A stretch of DNA of 64,000 nucleotides from Glaciecola sp965660625 (GCA_965660625.1 CBFIAR010000012.1:47284-111283); one strand, 5' to 3'; positions 43,403-53,816 are shown, numbered from the stretch's first letter. Notes: generated by a model from the letters alone, not told the origin. Made by a program: numbers and translations.

Positions 43403-45589
43403 TTACTCTGTAATACCATGCGAAGCCAGCATAAATGCAGTTTCCTCGGCATAATCACGCAAACGGCCATATCGTCCGCTGTTTGAGAAGTGGCCTGCGC
43501 CCATATTGATTCGCATCACCAATAAATTATTGTCGGTTTTGAGTTCACGCATTTTAGCTGTCCATTTTGCTGGTTCCCAGTAAGTTACTCGGGGATCATT
43601 CAAGCCACCCGTAACTAACATTGGCGGGTATTCCTTCGCAGCAATGTTGTCGTAAGGTGAATAACTCTGAATGTAATCAAATGCCACTGCATCTTCAATT
43701 GGGTTACCCCATTCGCTCCACTCTGGAGGCGTTAACGGTAAGCTAGCGTCAAGCATAGTGTTCAACACATCGACGAAAGGCACTCCCAAAGTCACTGAAC
43801 GCCATAGCTCCGGCGCTTGAATAGTTACCGCTCCCATTAGCTCACCACCAGCACTTCGCCCCGATACACTGATATTGCCTTCGGCAACATACTTTTGTGA
43901 CACGAGGTGCCTAGCAACATCAACGAAATCATTGAAGGTATTTGTTCGTTTGTCTAATTTACCGTCCAAGTACCACTGATGACCTAACATATCGCTGCCT
44001 CGAACATGTGCAATAGCAAAGGAGAAGCCTCTATCAAGGATACTCAAGCGTGTAGTAGAAAAACGCGGACTTATTGTTGCTCCATATGCACCATAGCCAT
44101 ACAAATGCATAGGTTGGCTTGCATCTTTCTTAAAACCTTTCTTATAGACCAAAGTCACTGGGACTGAGACACCATCACGCGCCGGAGCCATAATACGCTC
44201 TGTAAGGTATTGCGACTTGTCATAACCAGATGGTATTTCTTGGACTTTTTTCGTGACTAACGCTTTGCTTGCTACATTATAGTCAAATATCGTGCTTGGC
44301 GTGATCATAGAGTTATAGTTGATACGCACAAAATCCTGCTTGAACTCGCGATTATTGCCGTTCGACACTGAGAATACTGACTCAGGAAATTCAACATCTT
44401 GCTCTTTGCCGGCATAATCATAGAGCGTAAAACGCTCGATACCGTTTTCTCTTGATGCCACAGATATGAATTTTTGGAAAGTTTGCATCTCCATCAAATA
44501 ACGTTCGTTTGAACCTGCAATAACAGTTTCCCAATTCGCATAAATTGGCTCTGCATCTGCTACTTTGGCTAATCTTGAGTTTGTATGCGTATCGTTAGCA
44601 AGTATATAGAAATAACCATTCGCATGATCAATTTTACTTAGAAACTGTTGCTCTCGAGACACTAGTTTAACAGGCGCTGCGGTAAAGTCAGTTGCAGGCA
44701 CAACGTAAACTTCTGACGTTTCACTTTGACCCGTACTAATAACAAGAAATTCATTACTGCTTGTCAGACCAAACCCAATAAAAAAGCCGTCATCGCTTTC
44801 GCTAAAAATCGTTTTATCACTTACCTGTTTGCTGCCTAAGGTGTGTACTTTTACACTTTCTGTGTACCAACGGTCGCTAGCTAATGAACCGTAAACAATA
44901 GACTGACTGTCTGCGCTAAACACGATGTCGCCACTGGTATCAGTCAGCTCATCAGACAGCATTTGACCTGTCGTTAAATCTTTCACTACAATTCTATAGC
45001 GCTCGTCACCGTTTGTGTTGTATGAATAGGCAATTAGCTGATTATTCGGGCTAATTTCCCAATCGTCCATAATGAAATAGTCGAATGGCTTGGCTAAGTC
45101 AGTAACGCTTAAGAAAACAACTTCTTCATCACTATCCAATTTACGACGGCTAAACGTTAAGTACTCTTCGCCCGGCTTATAGAAAGACTTGTATTCATAG
45201 TCATTTTCAATCCAAGGCACTGAGCTCTCAACGTCGTTTGTGCGACCTTTGAACTCCTCAAACAAGGTGTCTACCAATGCTTTTTGAGGCGTCAAAAAGG
45301 CATTAAAATAAGCGTTCTCGTCGTTCAAATAATCAATAATAGCTTGATCGTCAACCTCTGGATAACCAGGGTCTTTTAACCAATTGAAATGATCGTTAAT
45401 CGTTTTTCCGTGATACTCAGCGCTAAACGGAATTTTATTTGCTTGCGGCGCTGTAATACTCAGCTGTTGTAATCGTTGCTTTTCAGTTATTGGCTTTTGA
45501 GGCATTTGGGACTCTTGTGAAGGTGAACAGCCAGCCAAAATAGCAATACTGCATAGGGCTACCGCAGGCATAAATATCTGTCGTAACAT
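43403..45589 (-). CDS. Oligopeptidase B-like S9 serine peptidase, lipoprotein
   Basis: A 728-residue prolyl-oligopeptidase family (S9A) enzyme. The N-terminus has a lipoprotein signal with ILAGC, lipid Cys at 21, so the enzyme should be anchored in an envelope membrane, unlike cytoplasmic PtrB of E. coli. A beta-propeller domain precedes the C-terminal alpha/beta-hydrolase with Ser579 (GRSAGG), Asp665 (GLNDPRV) and His700 (GAGHF). By family it cuts short peptides after basic residues. It is next to valS but separated by 46 bases, with a terminator after it. Confidence 0.88.
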   Translation of the reverse strand: MLRQIFMPAVALCSIAILAGCSPSQESQMPQKPITEKQRLQQLSITAPQANKIPFSAEYHGKTINDHFNWLKDPGYPEVDDQAIIDYLNDENAYFNAFLTPQKALVDTLFEEFKGRTNDVESSVPWIENDYEYKSFYKPGEEYLTFSRRKLDSDEEVVFLSVTDLAKPFDYFIMDDWEISPNNQLIAYSYNTNGDERYRIVVKDLTTGQMLSDELTDTSGDIVFSADSQSIVYGSLASDRWYTESVKVHTLGSKQVSDKTIFSESDDGFFIGFGLTSSNEFLVISTGQSETSEVYVVPATDFTAAPVKLVSREQQFLSKIDHANGYFYILANDTHTNSRLAKVADAEPIYANWETVIAGSNERYLMEMQTFQKFISVASRENGIERFTLYDYAGKEQDVEFPESVFSVSNGNNREFKQDFVRINYNSMITPSTIFDYNVASKALVTKKVQEIPSGYDKSQYLTERIMAPARDGVSVPVTLVYKKGFKKDASQPMHLYGYGAYGATISPRFSTTRLSILDRGFSFAIAHVRGSDMLGHQWYLDGKLDKRTNTFNDFVDVARHLVSQKYVAEGNISVSGRSAGGELMGAVTIQAPELWRSVTLGVPFVDVLNTMLDASLPLTPPEWSEWGNPIEDAVAFDYIQSYSPYDNIAAKEYPPMLVTGGLNDPRVTYWEPAKWTAKMRELKTDNNLLVMRINMGAGHFSNSGRYGRLRDYAEETAFMLASHGITE

Positions 45590-45635
45590 AATTTTTCCTT
45601 TTTAGTTTTAAATCCGTTTAGTGGAAAATCAAAGC

Positions 45636-48407
45636 TTAAATAGCTTCGATTTCCGCTTTTTGTGCTTGGATTTTAGACAACTGCATTTCCATCTCTGCAA
45701 GTTTCGCACGCTCTTTGTCAATGACGGCTGCAGGCGCTTTGCTCACAAAGCTCTCATTGCTAAGTTTGCCTTTTGTACGCTGAGCATCCTTCTCAATTTT
45801 CTCTGCTGCTTTGTTTAATCTAGCAAGCTCAGCTTCTTTGTCTATTAAGCCGGCCATTGGGATTAGAATTTCCATTTCACTTACTAAGGCTGTTGCAGAC
45901 GCAGGCGCTTTTTCACCTGCAGATAAATAGGTGACAGATTCTAGCTTAGCTAATTTTTCCAAGTAGCTTCCGCTTTTGTCTAACCTGGCTTTATCGCTTG
46001 CACTCACATTCTTAAGCAACACGGGCAACGGCTTCGATGGCGGAATATCCATTTCTCCACGGATATTGCGAATGCCAACGATGAATAATTTAACCCACTC
46101 AATATCATCAATTGCCGCTTGGTCATGCTTGTTTGCATCAAATACTGGAAACGCATCAACCATGATGCTCTCTGCTATAGTTCGATTGCTTGAGAGAGGC
46201 TGAATTTTCAGCCATATTTCTTCTGTAATGTAGGGCATAAATGGATGCAATAAACGCATCATATGCTCAAGCACATTAATCAAAGTATGTCTGGTGCCGC
46301 GCTTTTCAGCTTCGCTACTTTGCTCTGAATTCAACACTGGCTTCGATAGTTCTAAATACCAATCGCAGAATTGATTCCAAGTAAACTCGTATAGGTGTTG
46401 CGCTGCAATATCGAATCGATACTGCTCTATCGCAGTTTCGTAAGCTTTCAGCGTTTCTTGAAATTGTGACCAAATCCAACGGTCAAACACACTAAGAGAC
46501 ATTTCGCCACCATCACGACCTGCATCGAATTCTTCTGTATTCATCAACACAAAGCGTGTTGCATTCCAAATTTTATTGCAGAAATTACGGTAGCCTTCAA
46601 CCCGTCCCATATCGAAATTGATATCGCGGCTTGTTGATGCCATTGCCGCGAAGGTAAAGCGCAAGGCATCTGTACCATAAGCGTTTATGCCGTCAGGGAA
46701 TTGCTTTTGAGTGGCCTTACCAATCTTCTCAGCCATTTTTGGCTGCATCATGCCGGACGTGCGCTTCTCCATTAATGTCTCTAAGTCAATGCCATCAATC
46801 AAGTCGATAGGATCAAGCACGTTACCTTTGGATTTCGACATCTTGTCGCCGTTTTCATCACGAATAAGGCCGGTGATGTAAATATCTTTAAATGGGACTT
46901 TTCCAGTAAATTTCTTCGTCATCATGATCATTCTGGCAACCCAGAAGAAGATGATATCAAAGCCAGTAACAAGCACAGAGCTTGGCACAAAGGTTTCTAA
47001 TTCAGGTGTTTCTTTTGGCCAACCCATGGTTGCGAATGGCCAAAGTGCAGATGAGAACCAGGTATCTAGCACGTCGTCATCCTGTCGCAGTTTTACCGAA
47101 TCTGGAATGTTATTTTTTGTTCTTATTTCGGCCTCGTTACGGCCAACAAAAATATTACCCTCTTCATCAAACCATGCTGGGATTCGATGTCCCCACCAAA
47201 GTTGACGCGAAATACACCAATCTTGAATATTATTCATCCACTGGTAATAGGTCTTGTTCCAGTTTTCAGGTACAAACCGGATTTCGCCACTTTCCACAGC
47301 TTCAATCGCAGGCTTTGCAAGTGATTCGACAGCCACATACCACTGATTCGTTAGATAAGGTTCAATAACAACACCGGTTCTATCACCTCTAGGAACCTTG
47401 AGTTTGTGTTCATCAATTTTGATTAAAACACCTGACTCTTGCAGATCGGCAACAATAGCTGCTCGTGCATCGAAACGATCCATGCCTTGATATTTAGCTG
47501 GTGCGACATCGTTTATTCTGGCTTCGTCGGTTAATATATTGATGATTTCAAGATTATGGCGTTTACCCATTTCATAGTCGTTGAAATCATGCCCAGGCGT
47601 TATTTTCACACAGCCTGTACCAAATTCTTGATCGACGTAATCGTCAGCAATAATCGGAATTTCTCTTCCCGTTAATGGCAAAGTAATCGTCTTACCAACA
47701 AAGCTTGCATAACGCGCATCGTCAGGATGAACGGCAACGGCAGTGTCACCTAACATCGTTTCAGGACGCGTTGTTGCCACAACTAAGTAGCCAGAGCTAT
47801 CCGTTAATGGATATTTCATATGCCACATGTGACCGTTTTCTTCTTCGCTGACCACTTCTAAATCAGACACCGCTGTTAATAACACGGGGTCCCAATTGAC
47901 TAGACGTTTGCCACGATAAATCACCCCTTCTTGATGTAATTTGATGAAGACTTCTTGCACCGCTTCAGACAAATTATCATCCATCGTGAACACTTCGCGT
48001 TCCCAATCAGGTGATGTTCCTAAACGACGCATTTGTTGAGTTATAGTACCGCCTGACTCTTCTTTCCATTCCCATATCTTTTTCACAAAATCATCGCGAC
48101 CTAGGTCATGACGAGTTTTGCCCTCAGCATTCAACTTACGTTCGACCACCATTTGTGTTGCAATACCAGCGTGATCAGTGCCACATTGCCAAAGCGTGTT
48201 TTTGCCTTTCATGCGGTTATATCGGATCAAAGAGTCCATGATAGTATGCTGGAAAGCATGCCCCATATGCAGGCTACCCGTTACGTTTGGGGGTGGCAAC
48301 AAAATACAGTACGGTTCACCTTCACCGGATGCTTTGAAATAACCTTGCTGCTCCCACTTCGCGTAACACTCTTTCTCAATATTGTGGGGGTCGAATGTCT
48401 TATCCAT
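45636..48407 (-). CDS. valS: Valyl-tRNA synthetase
   Basis: ValRS charges tRNA-Val and edits mischarged threonine. The 923-residue class I enzyme has PPPNVTGSLHMGH with HMGH at 47-50, a CP1 editing domain (about 190-350), DKMSKSKGN near residue 525, the anticodon-binding domain and a C-terminal coiled coil (about 860-920). The ATG overlaps the holC stop by one base (TAATG). pepA-holC-valS is an established gammaproteobacterial gene order. Confidence 0.97.
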   Translation of the reverse strand: MDKTFDPHNIEKECYAKWEQQGYFKASGEGEPYCILLPPPNVTGSLHMGHAFQHTIMDSLIRYNRMKGKNTLWQCGTDHAGIATQMVVERKLNAEGKTRHDLGRDDFVKKIWEWKEESGGTITQQMRRLGTSPDWEREVFTMDDNLSEAVQEVFIKLHQEGVIYRGKRLVNWDPVLLTAVSDLEVVSEEENGHMWHMKYPLTDSSGYLVVATTRPETMLGDTAVAVHPDDARYASFVGKTITLPLTGREIPIIADDYVDQEFGTGCVKITPGHDFNDYEMGKRHNLEIINILTDEARINDVAPAKYQGMDRFDARAAIVADLQESGVLIKIDEHKLKVPRGDRTGVVIEPYLTNQWYVAVESLAKPAIEAVESGEIRFVPENWNKTYYQWMNNIQDWCISRQLWWGHRIPAWFDEEGNIFVGRNEAEIRTKNNIPDSVKLRQDDDVLDTWFSSALWPFATMGWPKETPELETFVPSSVLVTGFDIIFFWVARMIMMTKKFTGKVPFKDIYITGLIRDENGDKMSKSKGNVLDPIDLIDGIDLETLMEKRTSGMMQPKMAEKIGKATQKQFPDGINAYGTDALRFTFAAMASTSRDINFDMGRVEGYRNFCNKIWNATRFVLMNTEEFDAGRDGGEMSLSVFDRWIWSQFQETLKAYETAIEQYRFDIAAQHLYEFTWNQFCDWYLELSKPVLNSEQSSEAEKRGTRHTLINVLEHMMRLLHPFMPYITEEIWLKIQPLSSNRTIAESIMVDAFPVFDANKHDQAAIDDIEWVKLFIVGIRNIRGEMDIPPSKPLPVLLKNVSASDKARLDKSGSYLEKLAKLESVTYLSAGEKAPASATALVSEMEILIPMAGLIDKEAELARLNKAAEKIEKDAQRTKGKLSNESFVSKAPAAVIDKERAKLAEMEMQLSKIQAQKAEIEAI

Positions 48408-48862
48408 TAATTACTCTCATTTATTTGATTAGCTGGGGTGAACTGCATCGTGCACCCGGCTAATTTATAGTGCTTGTATCTTTCTCGTGCTTGCTGCTTT
48501 TGAGTTTCTTCAACAGGCACAAAATCAATAATGTGTTGGTACTGGCGAGGATTGTCTATCATGCTCTGTGACAAATTAATGAGCGTGTGACGACTATTGA
48601 GGTTTTGACCGAGCCATGTAATTTCAGCGGGAGTTCCTTGCTTTGGACCCTCTCCGAGCAAATTGTGCGGAATGAAACTCTCTACTGGGTGCTGCCAAAC
48701 AAATTCGTCGACAGCCTCCGCTTGCAGCTTGTCAGTGCACAATACTGCAGCCCACTTTCGTTTCTTGACCGTCTCTAGTAGCAGGAGAGAGCAGGCTTCT
48801 AAGAGGTCCTGCTTTGTATCTTTGCTATTTTCGTCCAATTGATAAAAAGTCACGATTGGCAT
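48407..48862 (-). CDS. holC: DNA polymerase III chi subunit HolC
   Basis: HolC links the clamp loader to single-strand binding protein. The 151-residue protein begins MPIVTFYQLDENSKD and has the family segments WAAVLCTDKLQAEAVDEFVWQ and FIPHNLLGEGP. I use the ATG at 48862, which is the family start (147 residues in E. coli); a TTG 18 bases upstream is less likely. The stop overlaps the start of valS. Confidence 0.93.
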   Translation of the reverse strand: MPIVTFYQLDENSKDTKQDLLEACSLLLLETVKKRKWAAVLCTDKLQAEAVDEFVWQHPVESFIPHNLLGEGPKQGTPAEITWLGQNLNSRHTLINLSQSMIDNPRQYQHIIDFVPVEETQKQQARERYKHYKLAGCTMQFTPANQINESN

Positions 48863-48944
48863 TATTTGTCGCGCCCACAATGAAGGTTCGAGCTTGGTTT
48901 AGACTTATCTTGGCGCGCTAGTTGTTCATAAGGTGCACTAGTCA

Positions 48945-50450
48945 TTAATCTTCACTCACCAAACCTGCTTTGTTAAATAAATACTGCGACAGCATAGGCA
49001 CAGGCCGCCCAGTCGCACCTTTGCGAGCGCCACCTAACCAAGCTGTTCCAGCAATATCCAAATGTGCCCAGTTGTATTTCTTGGTAAAACGAGACAAGAA
49101 ACACCCAGCAGTAATAGTGCCTGCTGGTCTACCGCCGACATTGGCCATATCTGCAAACGGGCTTTCAATCAACTCTTGATATTCATCCCATAGGGGCAAG
49201 CGCCAAGCTCTATCAGAAGACTGCTCCGACGCATTAATCAACTCATGCGACAACGGATTGTGAGTGCTTAGTACAGCACTTGCATGCGGGCCTAATGCAA
49301 TAACACATGCCCCTGTTAATGTTGCAATATCAATAACCGCTTCAGGCTCAAATCGCTCGACATAAGTCAGTGCGTCACAAAGTACTAAGCGGCCTTCCGC
49401 ATCTGTGTTAAGTACTTCAACCGTTTGCCCTGACATCGTAGTTAAAATATCACCCGGACGATATGCGTTTGCATCCGGCATGTTTTCACAACCGGCTATC
49501 ACGCCAATAACGTTAAGCGGTAAGTTCAATTTTGCTACCGTGTGCATGACACCCAGTACAGCACTCGCACCACACATGTCGTATTTCATTTCATCCATAC
49601 TAGCACTGGGTTTTATAGAAATACCGCCGGAGTCGAACGTTAATCCTTTGCCAACTAAAACAATCGGTGCTTGTGACTCATCCCCGCCTTTATGATGAAT
49701 AATACTCATAATCGACTCATTGACAGAACCGCGTCCAACGGCCAAATAACTATCCATTTTAAGCTCAGCCATTTGTGCTTCGCCAATGGTTTCCAAACTT
49801 AAAGACGCATACTCTTCCACTAACAGAGCAGACTGTTCATTCAAATACTTAGGATTACAAATATTCGGTGGCATATTGCTGACATCTTTTGCAACCAAGA
49901 CGCCTTTACTGATCGCAGAACCATGCTCAATTGCGCGTTCACCTGAGGTTAATTCTTTGCGCGTTGGCACGTTAAAAACCATTTTGCGCAATGGACGACG
50001 AGGTTCGCCTTTTTTAGTTTTAAGTTGTAAAAATGTATACAACGAATCATTCGCGGCTTCAACGGCTTGGCGAACTTTCCAGTAAGTGTCTCTTCCTTTA
50101 ACATGTAACTCTGTTAAAAAGCATACCGCTTCCATAGAACCTGTTTCATTCAAGGTTTGGATTGTTTTTGCAATAATTTGTTTATATTGTCTTTCGTTGA
50201 GCTCTCGCTCTTTACCGCAGCCAACAAGAAGAATGCGTTCGCTTAGCACATTTGGCACATGGTGTAGCAGCAACATTTGCCCCGCTTTCCCTTCAAGGTC
50301 ACCGCGGCGCAGCAAGTTACTAATATAACCTTCGCTTATTTGATCGAGCTGCTCAGCAACATGAGTAAGACGACGAGGTTCGAATACGCCAACCACAATG
50401 CAAGCACTGCGCTGTTTTTCTGGACTACCGCTTTTGACGCTAAATTCCAT
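48945..50450 (-). CDS. pepA: Leucyl aminopeptidase PepA
   Basis: PepA is a hexameric two-metal (M17) aminopeptidase of the cytoplasm; in E. coli it also binds DNA in Xer recombination and carAB control. The 501-residue protein has the active-site segments VGKGLTFDSGGISIKPS and NTDAEGRLVL and the GCGKERE stretch near the N-terminal domain. It is divergent from lptFG, the same arrangement as in E. coli. The next gene, holC, begins 82 bases after it. Confidence 0.96.
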   Translation of the reverse strand: MEFSVKSGSPEKQRSACIVVGVFEPRRLTHVAEQLDQISEGYISNLLRRGDLEGKAGQMLLLHHVPNVLSERILLVGCGKERELNERQYKQIIAKTIQTLNETGSMEAVCFLTELHVKGRDTYWKVRQAVEAANDSLYTFLQLKTKKGEPRRPLRKMVFNVPTRKELTSGERAIEHGSAISKGVLVAKDVSNMPPNICNPKYLNEQSALLVEEYASLSLETIGEAQMAELKMDSYLAVGRGSVNESIMSIIHHKGGDESQAPIVLVGKGLTFDSGGISIKPSASMDEMKYDMCGASAVLGVMHTVAKLNLPLNVIGVIAGCENMPDANAYRPGDILTTMSGQTVEVLNTDAEGRLVLCDALTYVERFEPEAVIDIATLTGACVIALGPHASAVLSTHNPLSHELINASEQSSDRAWRLPLWDEYQELIESPFADMANVGGRPAGTITAGCFLSRFTKKYNWAHLDIAGTAWLGGARKGATGRPVPMLSQYLFNKAGLVSED

Positions 50451-50677
50451 GATATTTCCTCAATGATTATGCTTAGTTTCTCTGCTTAAAACCGAGTTTG
50501 TTTTGATTTTCAGTTTCATGCGAATAAAATCTATTAATCTTTGTTAGCAAAAGAAATCTTTATGCTAAACTTATAGCCGATTTATATACGTTGTGTGCAT
50601 TAAACTAGGTAGAAATGTTAAGTTTACTGAAATATCTGCACCTTTCCACTAAAACCTATGTTTTCATCAGTAACTAA

Positions 50678-51790
50678 ATGCTAATTTTCCGATATTTATT
50701 GCGCGAAACATTCAAATCACAAATTGCTGTATTTTTAATACTCATGGCAATTTTCATCACGCTTAAATTCGCTAGAATTTTAGGTGATGCTTCTGATGGT
50801 GATGTTCCCGCTAATTTAGTCCTTGGTTTTATTACCCTTTATAGCCCAATATTGGCATCACTCGTACTGCCCATAAGTCTATTCTTAGGCGTCATGCTTG
50901 CACACGGACGGCTTTATGTCGACAGTGAAATGACGGTACTCAAAGCATGTGGCGTCAGCGAGTGGTATGTTACCAGAGTTACGCTGCTATTTGCGGTCAT
51001 TATGGCAATAGTTACGGGTGTTGTTACGCTATACCTTGCGCCTGTTGCTGCTGAAAAAGAGTATCAATTGCAGGATCAAGCCAGCGCAAATTCAGGCTTA
51101 GCCTCTGTTATTCCCGGTCGCTTTCAACAAACAAGTAATAATAAAGCCGTCATATTCATTCACGATGTTGATTCTGAGACTAATCGTCTACAGAAAGTGT
51201 TCTTATCACAACGTAATCCTGATGACGAAAAAATGCACCTGATTTATGCAAAAACTGGCACGATGGAGACAAGTGAGATTGGTGATAAACAGCTGGTATT
51301 GTTTGACGGCAACCAATATGAAGGCGCGAGCACAGAACAAGCCTTTCAGATTGTTAATTTTGATGAATATCGTGTGACAATTGCACCAAGAGACCAAGAA
51401 CAAAAAAGGCGCAAGTTGACTGCGATGCCAACCACTGAATTGATCACATTAGATAGCATTGAGGCTATCGCTGAACTGCAATGGCGCATTGCGATACCGC
51501 TTTCTTTACCGTTTTTAGTGCTGATTGCCGTTCCACTAAGTGCAGTTGACCCTAGACAAGGCAGATTCGGTAAAATGTTCCCCGCGCTACTGCTATATCT
51601 TGGTTATTTTTTATTGTTATTAGCAAGTCGTCGAGTGCTAGAAGACGGCAAACTCCCACCAGAATTGGGCTTGTGGTGGGTGCATTTGGTAATGTTACTG
51701 GTTGGTTTTGGCTTGATTGTAAGGGATCGAAAAATGGGAGCCGTGCTGCGTCAACTATTCATAAGGAGAAAAAATGTTTCGGCTCCTTGA
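50678..51790 (+). CDS. lptF: LPS export permease LptF
   Basis: LptF and LptG form the membrane core of the LptB2FG transporter that takes LPS from the inner membrane. The 370-residue protein has three N-terminal membrane helices, a periplasmic jellyroll (about 130-260) and three C-terminal helices; the segment SEMTVLKACGVSEWYV contacts LptB. The ATG at 50678 has only a weak ribosome site. The end overlaps lptG by 17 bases. Confidence 0.95.
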   Translation: MLIFRYLLRETFKSQIAVFLILMAIFITLKFARILGDASDGDVPANLVLGFITLYSPILASLVLPISLFLGVMLAHGRLYVDSEMTVLKACGVSEWYVTRVTLLFAVIMAIVTGVVTLYLAPVAAEKEYQLQDQASANSGLASVIPGRFQQTSNNKAVIFIHDVDSETNRLQKVFLSQRNPDDEKMHLIYAKTGTMETSEIGDKQLVLFDGNQYEGASTEQAFQIVNFDEYRVTIAPRDQEQKRRKLTAMPTTELITLDSIEAIAELQWRIAIPLSLPFLVLIAVPLSAVDPRQGRFGKMFPALLLYLGYFLLLLASRRVLEDGKLPPELGLWWVHLVMLLVGFGLIVRDRKMGAVLRQLFIRRKNVSAP

Positions 51791-52838
51791 TTTATACATA
51801 GCTCGGACCCTTTTGGGAACGGTAACCGTTACGCTATCAGTGTTAGTGGGGCTCAGTGCGCTTATCAAGTTTGTCGAACAACTGCGTCGAGTAGGACAAG
51901 GTGACTACGATATGACCATGGCTGCTTTATACGTGCTGCTAAGTTTACCGCGAGACATTGAACAATTTCTACCGATGGCGACACTGCTTGGCGGTCTTAT
52001 TGGCATGGGCTTACTCGCTCAAAACAGTGAACTGGTGGTGATGCAAACATCAGGTTTAAGCCGCTGGAATATTATTAATTCTGCTATGAAATCACTTGTT
52101 ATCTTAATTATCGCTGTGATGATGTTAGGTGAATGGGTTACTCCTCGTAGCGAAGCAAAAGCGAAAGAGTTAAGAACGACAGCATTGTCCGGAGGTAGTC
52201 TGATTTTATCAGACGAATTATTCTGGGCCAAAGATGGCAGCGACTTCGTGAGTATCGGTGAGGTGCTTACAAAAGAAACGCTGCGAGACATAACGGTCTA
52301 TCAATTCAACCCAGAGCTTGAATTAACAAACGTTCTCACCGCTGACGCTGCACTTTTTAAAGATGGCAGTTGGGAGCTGCAAAACGTGAGCTTGTTGTCT
52401 TTTTCTCCCAATAAAATAGATAAAACACAGGCCAAGACGCTGTCTTGGAATTCAACATTAACTCCTGAAAAATTAGGTATCGTGGCAATAAAGCCTGAGG
52501 CGTTATCGATTCAGGGTCTGGTTGGGTATGTAAAGTATTTGAATAGCAGTGATCAGGATTCAACACGCTACGAATTAGCATTCTGGCGTAAAATAACGCA
52601 GCCGATTACTGTCGCTGTCATGTTGCTAATGGCCCTATCCTTTATTTTTGGTCCACTGCGAAGTGTCACCATGGGGGCAAGAACAATTATGGGCGTTTTG
52701 GTCGGCTTTTCATTCTTTATTGCTAATCAAGTGTTTGGGCAAGTAAGCCTTGTTTTTCAACTGCCTGCATTCATTGGTGCATTGTTACCTAGCTTCATTT
52801 TTGCTGGTATTGCGATGCTCTTACTCAGACGTCAGTAA
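51774..52838 (+). CDS. lptG: LPS export permease LptG
   Basis: LptG is the partner of LptF. The 354-residue protein shows the same 3-helix, jellyroll, 3-helix layout, with SELVVMQTSGLSRWNI as the LptB-contact segment. It starts within the end of lptF; AAGGAG lies six bases before its ATG. The gene is convergent with the RDD gene, six bases away. With lptB, lptC and lptA in the same window at 4-5.8 kb, the two Lpt clusters are about 45 kb apart. Confidence 0.95.
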   Translation: MFRLLDLYIARTLLGTVTVTLSVLVGLSALIKFVEQLRRVGQGDYDMTMAALYVLLSLPRDIEQFLPMATLLGGLIGMGLLAQNSELVVMQTSGLSRWNIINSAMKSLVILIIAVMMLGEWVTPRSEAKAKELRTTALSGGSLILSDELFWAKDGSDFVSIGEVLTKETLRDITVYQFNPELELTNVLTADAALFKDGSWELQNVSLLSFSPNKIDKTQAKTLSWNSTLTPEKLGIVAIKPEALSIQGLVGYVKYLNSSDQDSTRYELAFWRKITQPITVAVMLLMALSFIFGPLRSVTMGARTIMGVLVGFSFFIANQVFGQVSLVFQLPAFIGALLPSFIFAGIAMLLLRRQ

Positions 52839-52844
52839 ACCTGC

Positions 52845-53405
52845 CTACCAACTTTTATGATCGTTTTCTTCTTTAGAAAGATAAAGCACTTCGGTTTGAG
52901 CAATCCTGTCTTGGAGCGACTGCCTATTTTTAATATCGATTAACACGAGTAAAGTGCCTAATCCCAAAAAAGCTGTGACTAGCCGCAGTGCAAGTCGAGC
53001 GTAACTTATGTTCTTCTCGTCTTTTAAGTTATAAATTTTAAGGCGCCATGCTCGCATTCCAAGGGTTTGACCACCGTGCTTCCAGAACCATAAAAAAAAA
53101 GCCGCAACCCACAGAGCACACCATGCATTAGCCATTATCTGAAGTGACTCAGAGGATTGGAAATAATCCATATACTCTGCATAACCATGACTACCAAGTA
53201 ATTTGTTTTGAAACAGGATAAGCATCACAACTTGAAAAATTAATCCTGACAGCATGCCCACAGCAGTTGCTACTAATGCATCGTAGACCATAGCAGCTAA
53301 ACGTCTAAAAAAACCTGCACGTTGAAACGACTTATCACTCTTCTCTGTCTCTGCACTACTTCGTGTTTCTGATTTTTGTTGAGATCTGGATTTACTTTTT
53401 ACCAA
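52845..53405 (-). CDS. RDD family membrane protein
   Basis: A 186-residue membrane protein with an N-terminal hydrophilic, Lys/Ser-rich stretch (about 1-28), then the RDD motif region (AGFFRRLAAMVYDALV), three or four membrane helices and GGQTLGMRAWRLKI. Function is unknown for most members; some are linked to ion or Na+/H+ exchange. It lies between the lptG end and tRNA-Leu. Confidence 0.87.
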   Translation of the reverse strand: MVKSKSRSQQKSETRSSAETEKSDKSFQRAGFFRRLAAMVYDALVATAVGMLSGLIFQVVMLILFQNKLLGSHGYAEYMDYFQSSESLQIMANAWCALWVAAFFLWFWKHGGQTLGMRAWRLKIYNLKDEKNISYARLALRLVTAFLGLGTLLVLIDIKNRQSLQDRIAQTEVLYLSKEENDHKSW

Positions 53406-53553
53406 CGTTTATTGCCTCTGACTAGGGTAATTAAAAAGGAACTCGTTTAAACACTTTACGCATGTTATCACTGTTTAGAGTTGCTACAACATTGAAGGGC
53501 GTACTTTATTTCGCAAAATATGCTCTCTTTTCTGCATAAGAGTAAAATAACAC

Positions 53554-53581
53554 TTGATACATGATCTTAGATGGATATAAT
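53554..53581 (+). promoter_or_regulatory. Sigma-70 promoter of tRNA-Leu
   Basis: TTGATA (53554-53559), a 16-base spacer, then TATAAT (53576-53581) give a strong promoter about 36 bases before the tRNA. Transcription would start near 53588. Confidence 0.75.
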
Positions 53582-53617
53582 GCTCATCCATTCGACGCAA
53601 GTCGTGTGGCACTCTGT

Positions 53618-53704
53618 GCCAGAGTGGCGAAATTGGTAGACGCAGCGGATTCAAAATCCGCCGGTAGTAATACTGTGCCGGTTCAAGTCCGGCCTCTGGT
53701 ACCA
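53618..53704 (+). tRNA. tRNA-Leu (anticodon CAA)
   Basis: The 87-base sequence folds as a class II tRNA: acceptor stem GCCAGAG with CTCTGGT (first pair G-U), GGTAGAC D-loop, anticodon stem GCGGA/TCCGC with loop TTCAAAA (anticodon CAA), a long variable arm and the GGTTCAAGTCC T-arm; CCA is encoded. It resembles E. coli leuX. It decodes UUG. A strong promoter lies upstream and a terminator downstream. Confidence 0.96.
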
Positions 53705-53722
53705 TCTCTTTACAGAGACTCA

Positions 53723-53751
53723 AAACCTATTGAATATCAATAGGTTTTTTT
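53723..53751 (+). terminator. tRNA-Leu terminator
   Basis: AAACCTATTG pairs with CAATAGGTTT (10 bp) around AATAT and is followed by four more T. It ends the tRNA-Leu transcript. A decayed copy of this element occurs at 57206-57238. Confidence 0.9.
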
Positions 53752-53816
53752 GTTTTAGCGTAAAAATAATGGGTTTGAATCGAGTAACGATTTCATGCTG
53801 GATTTGCTCTGCAAAC

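Noticed and set aside
53606..53625. Sigma-54-like TGGCAC just before tRNA-Leu
   Set aside because: There is no TTGC element at the required distance; the tRNA has a good sigma-70 promoter instead.
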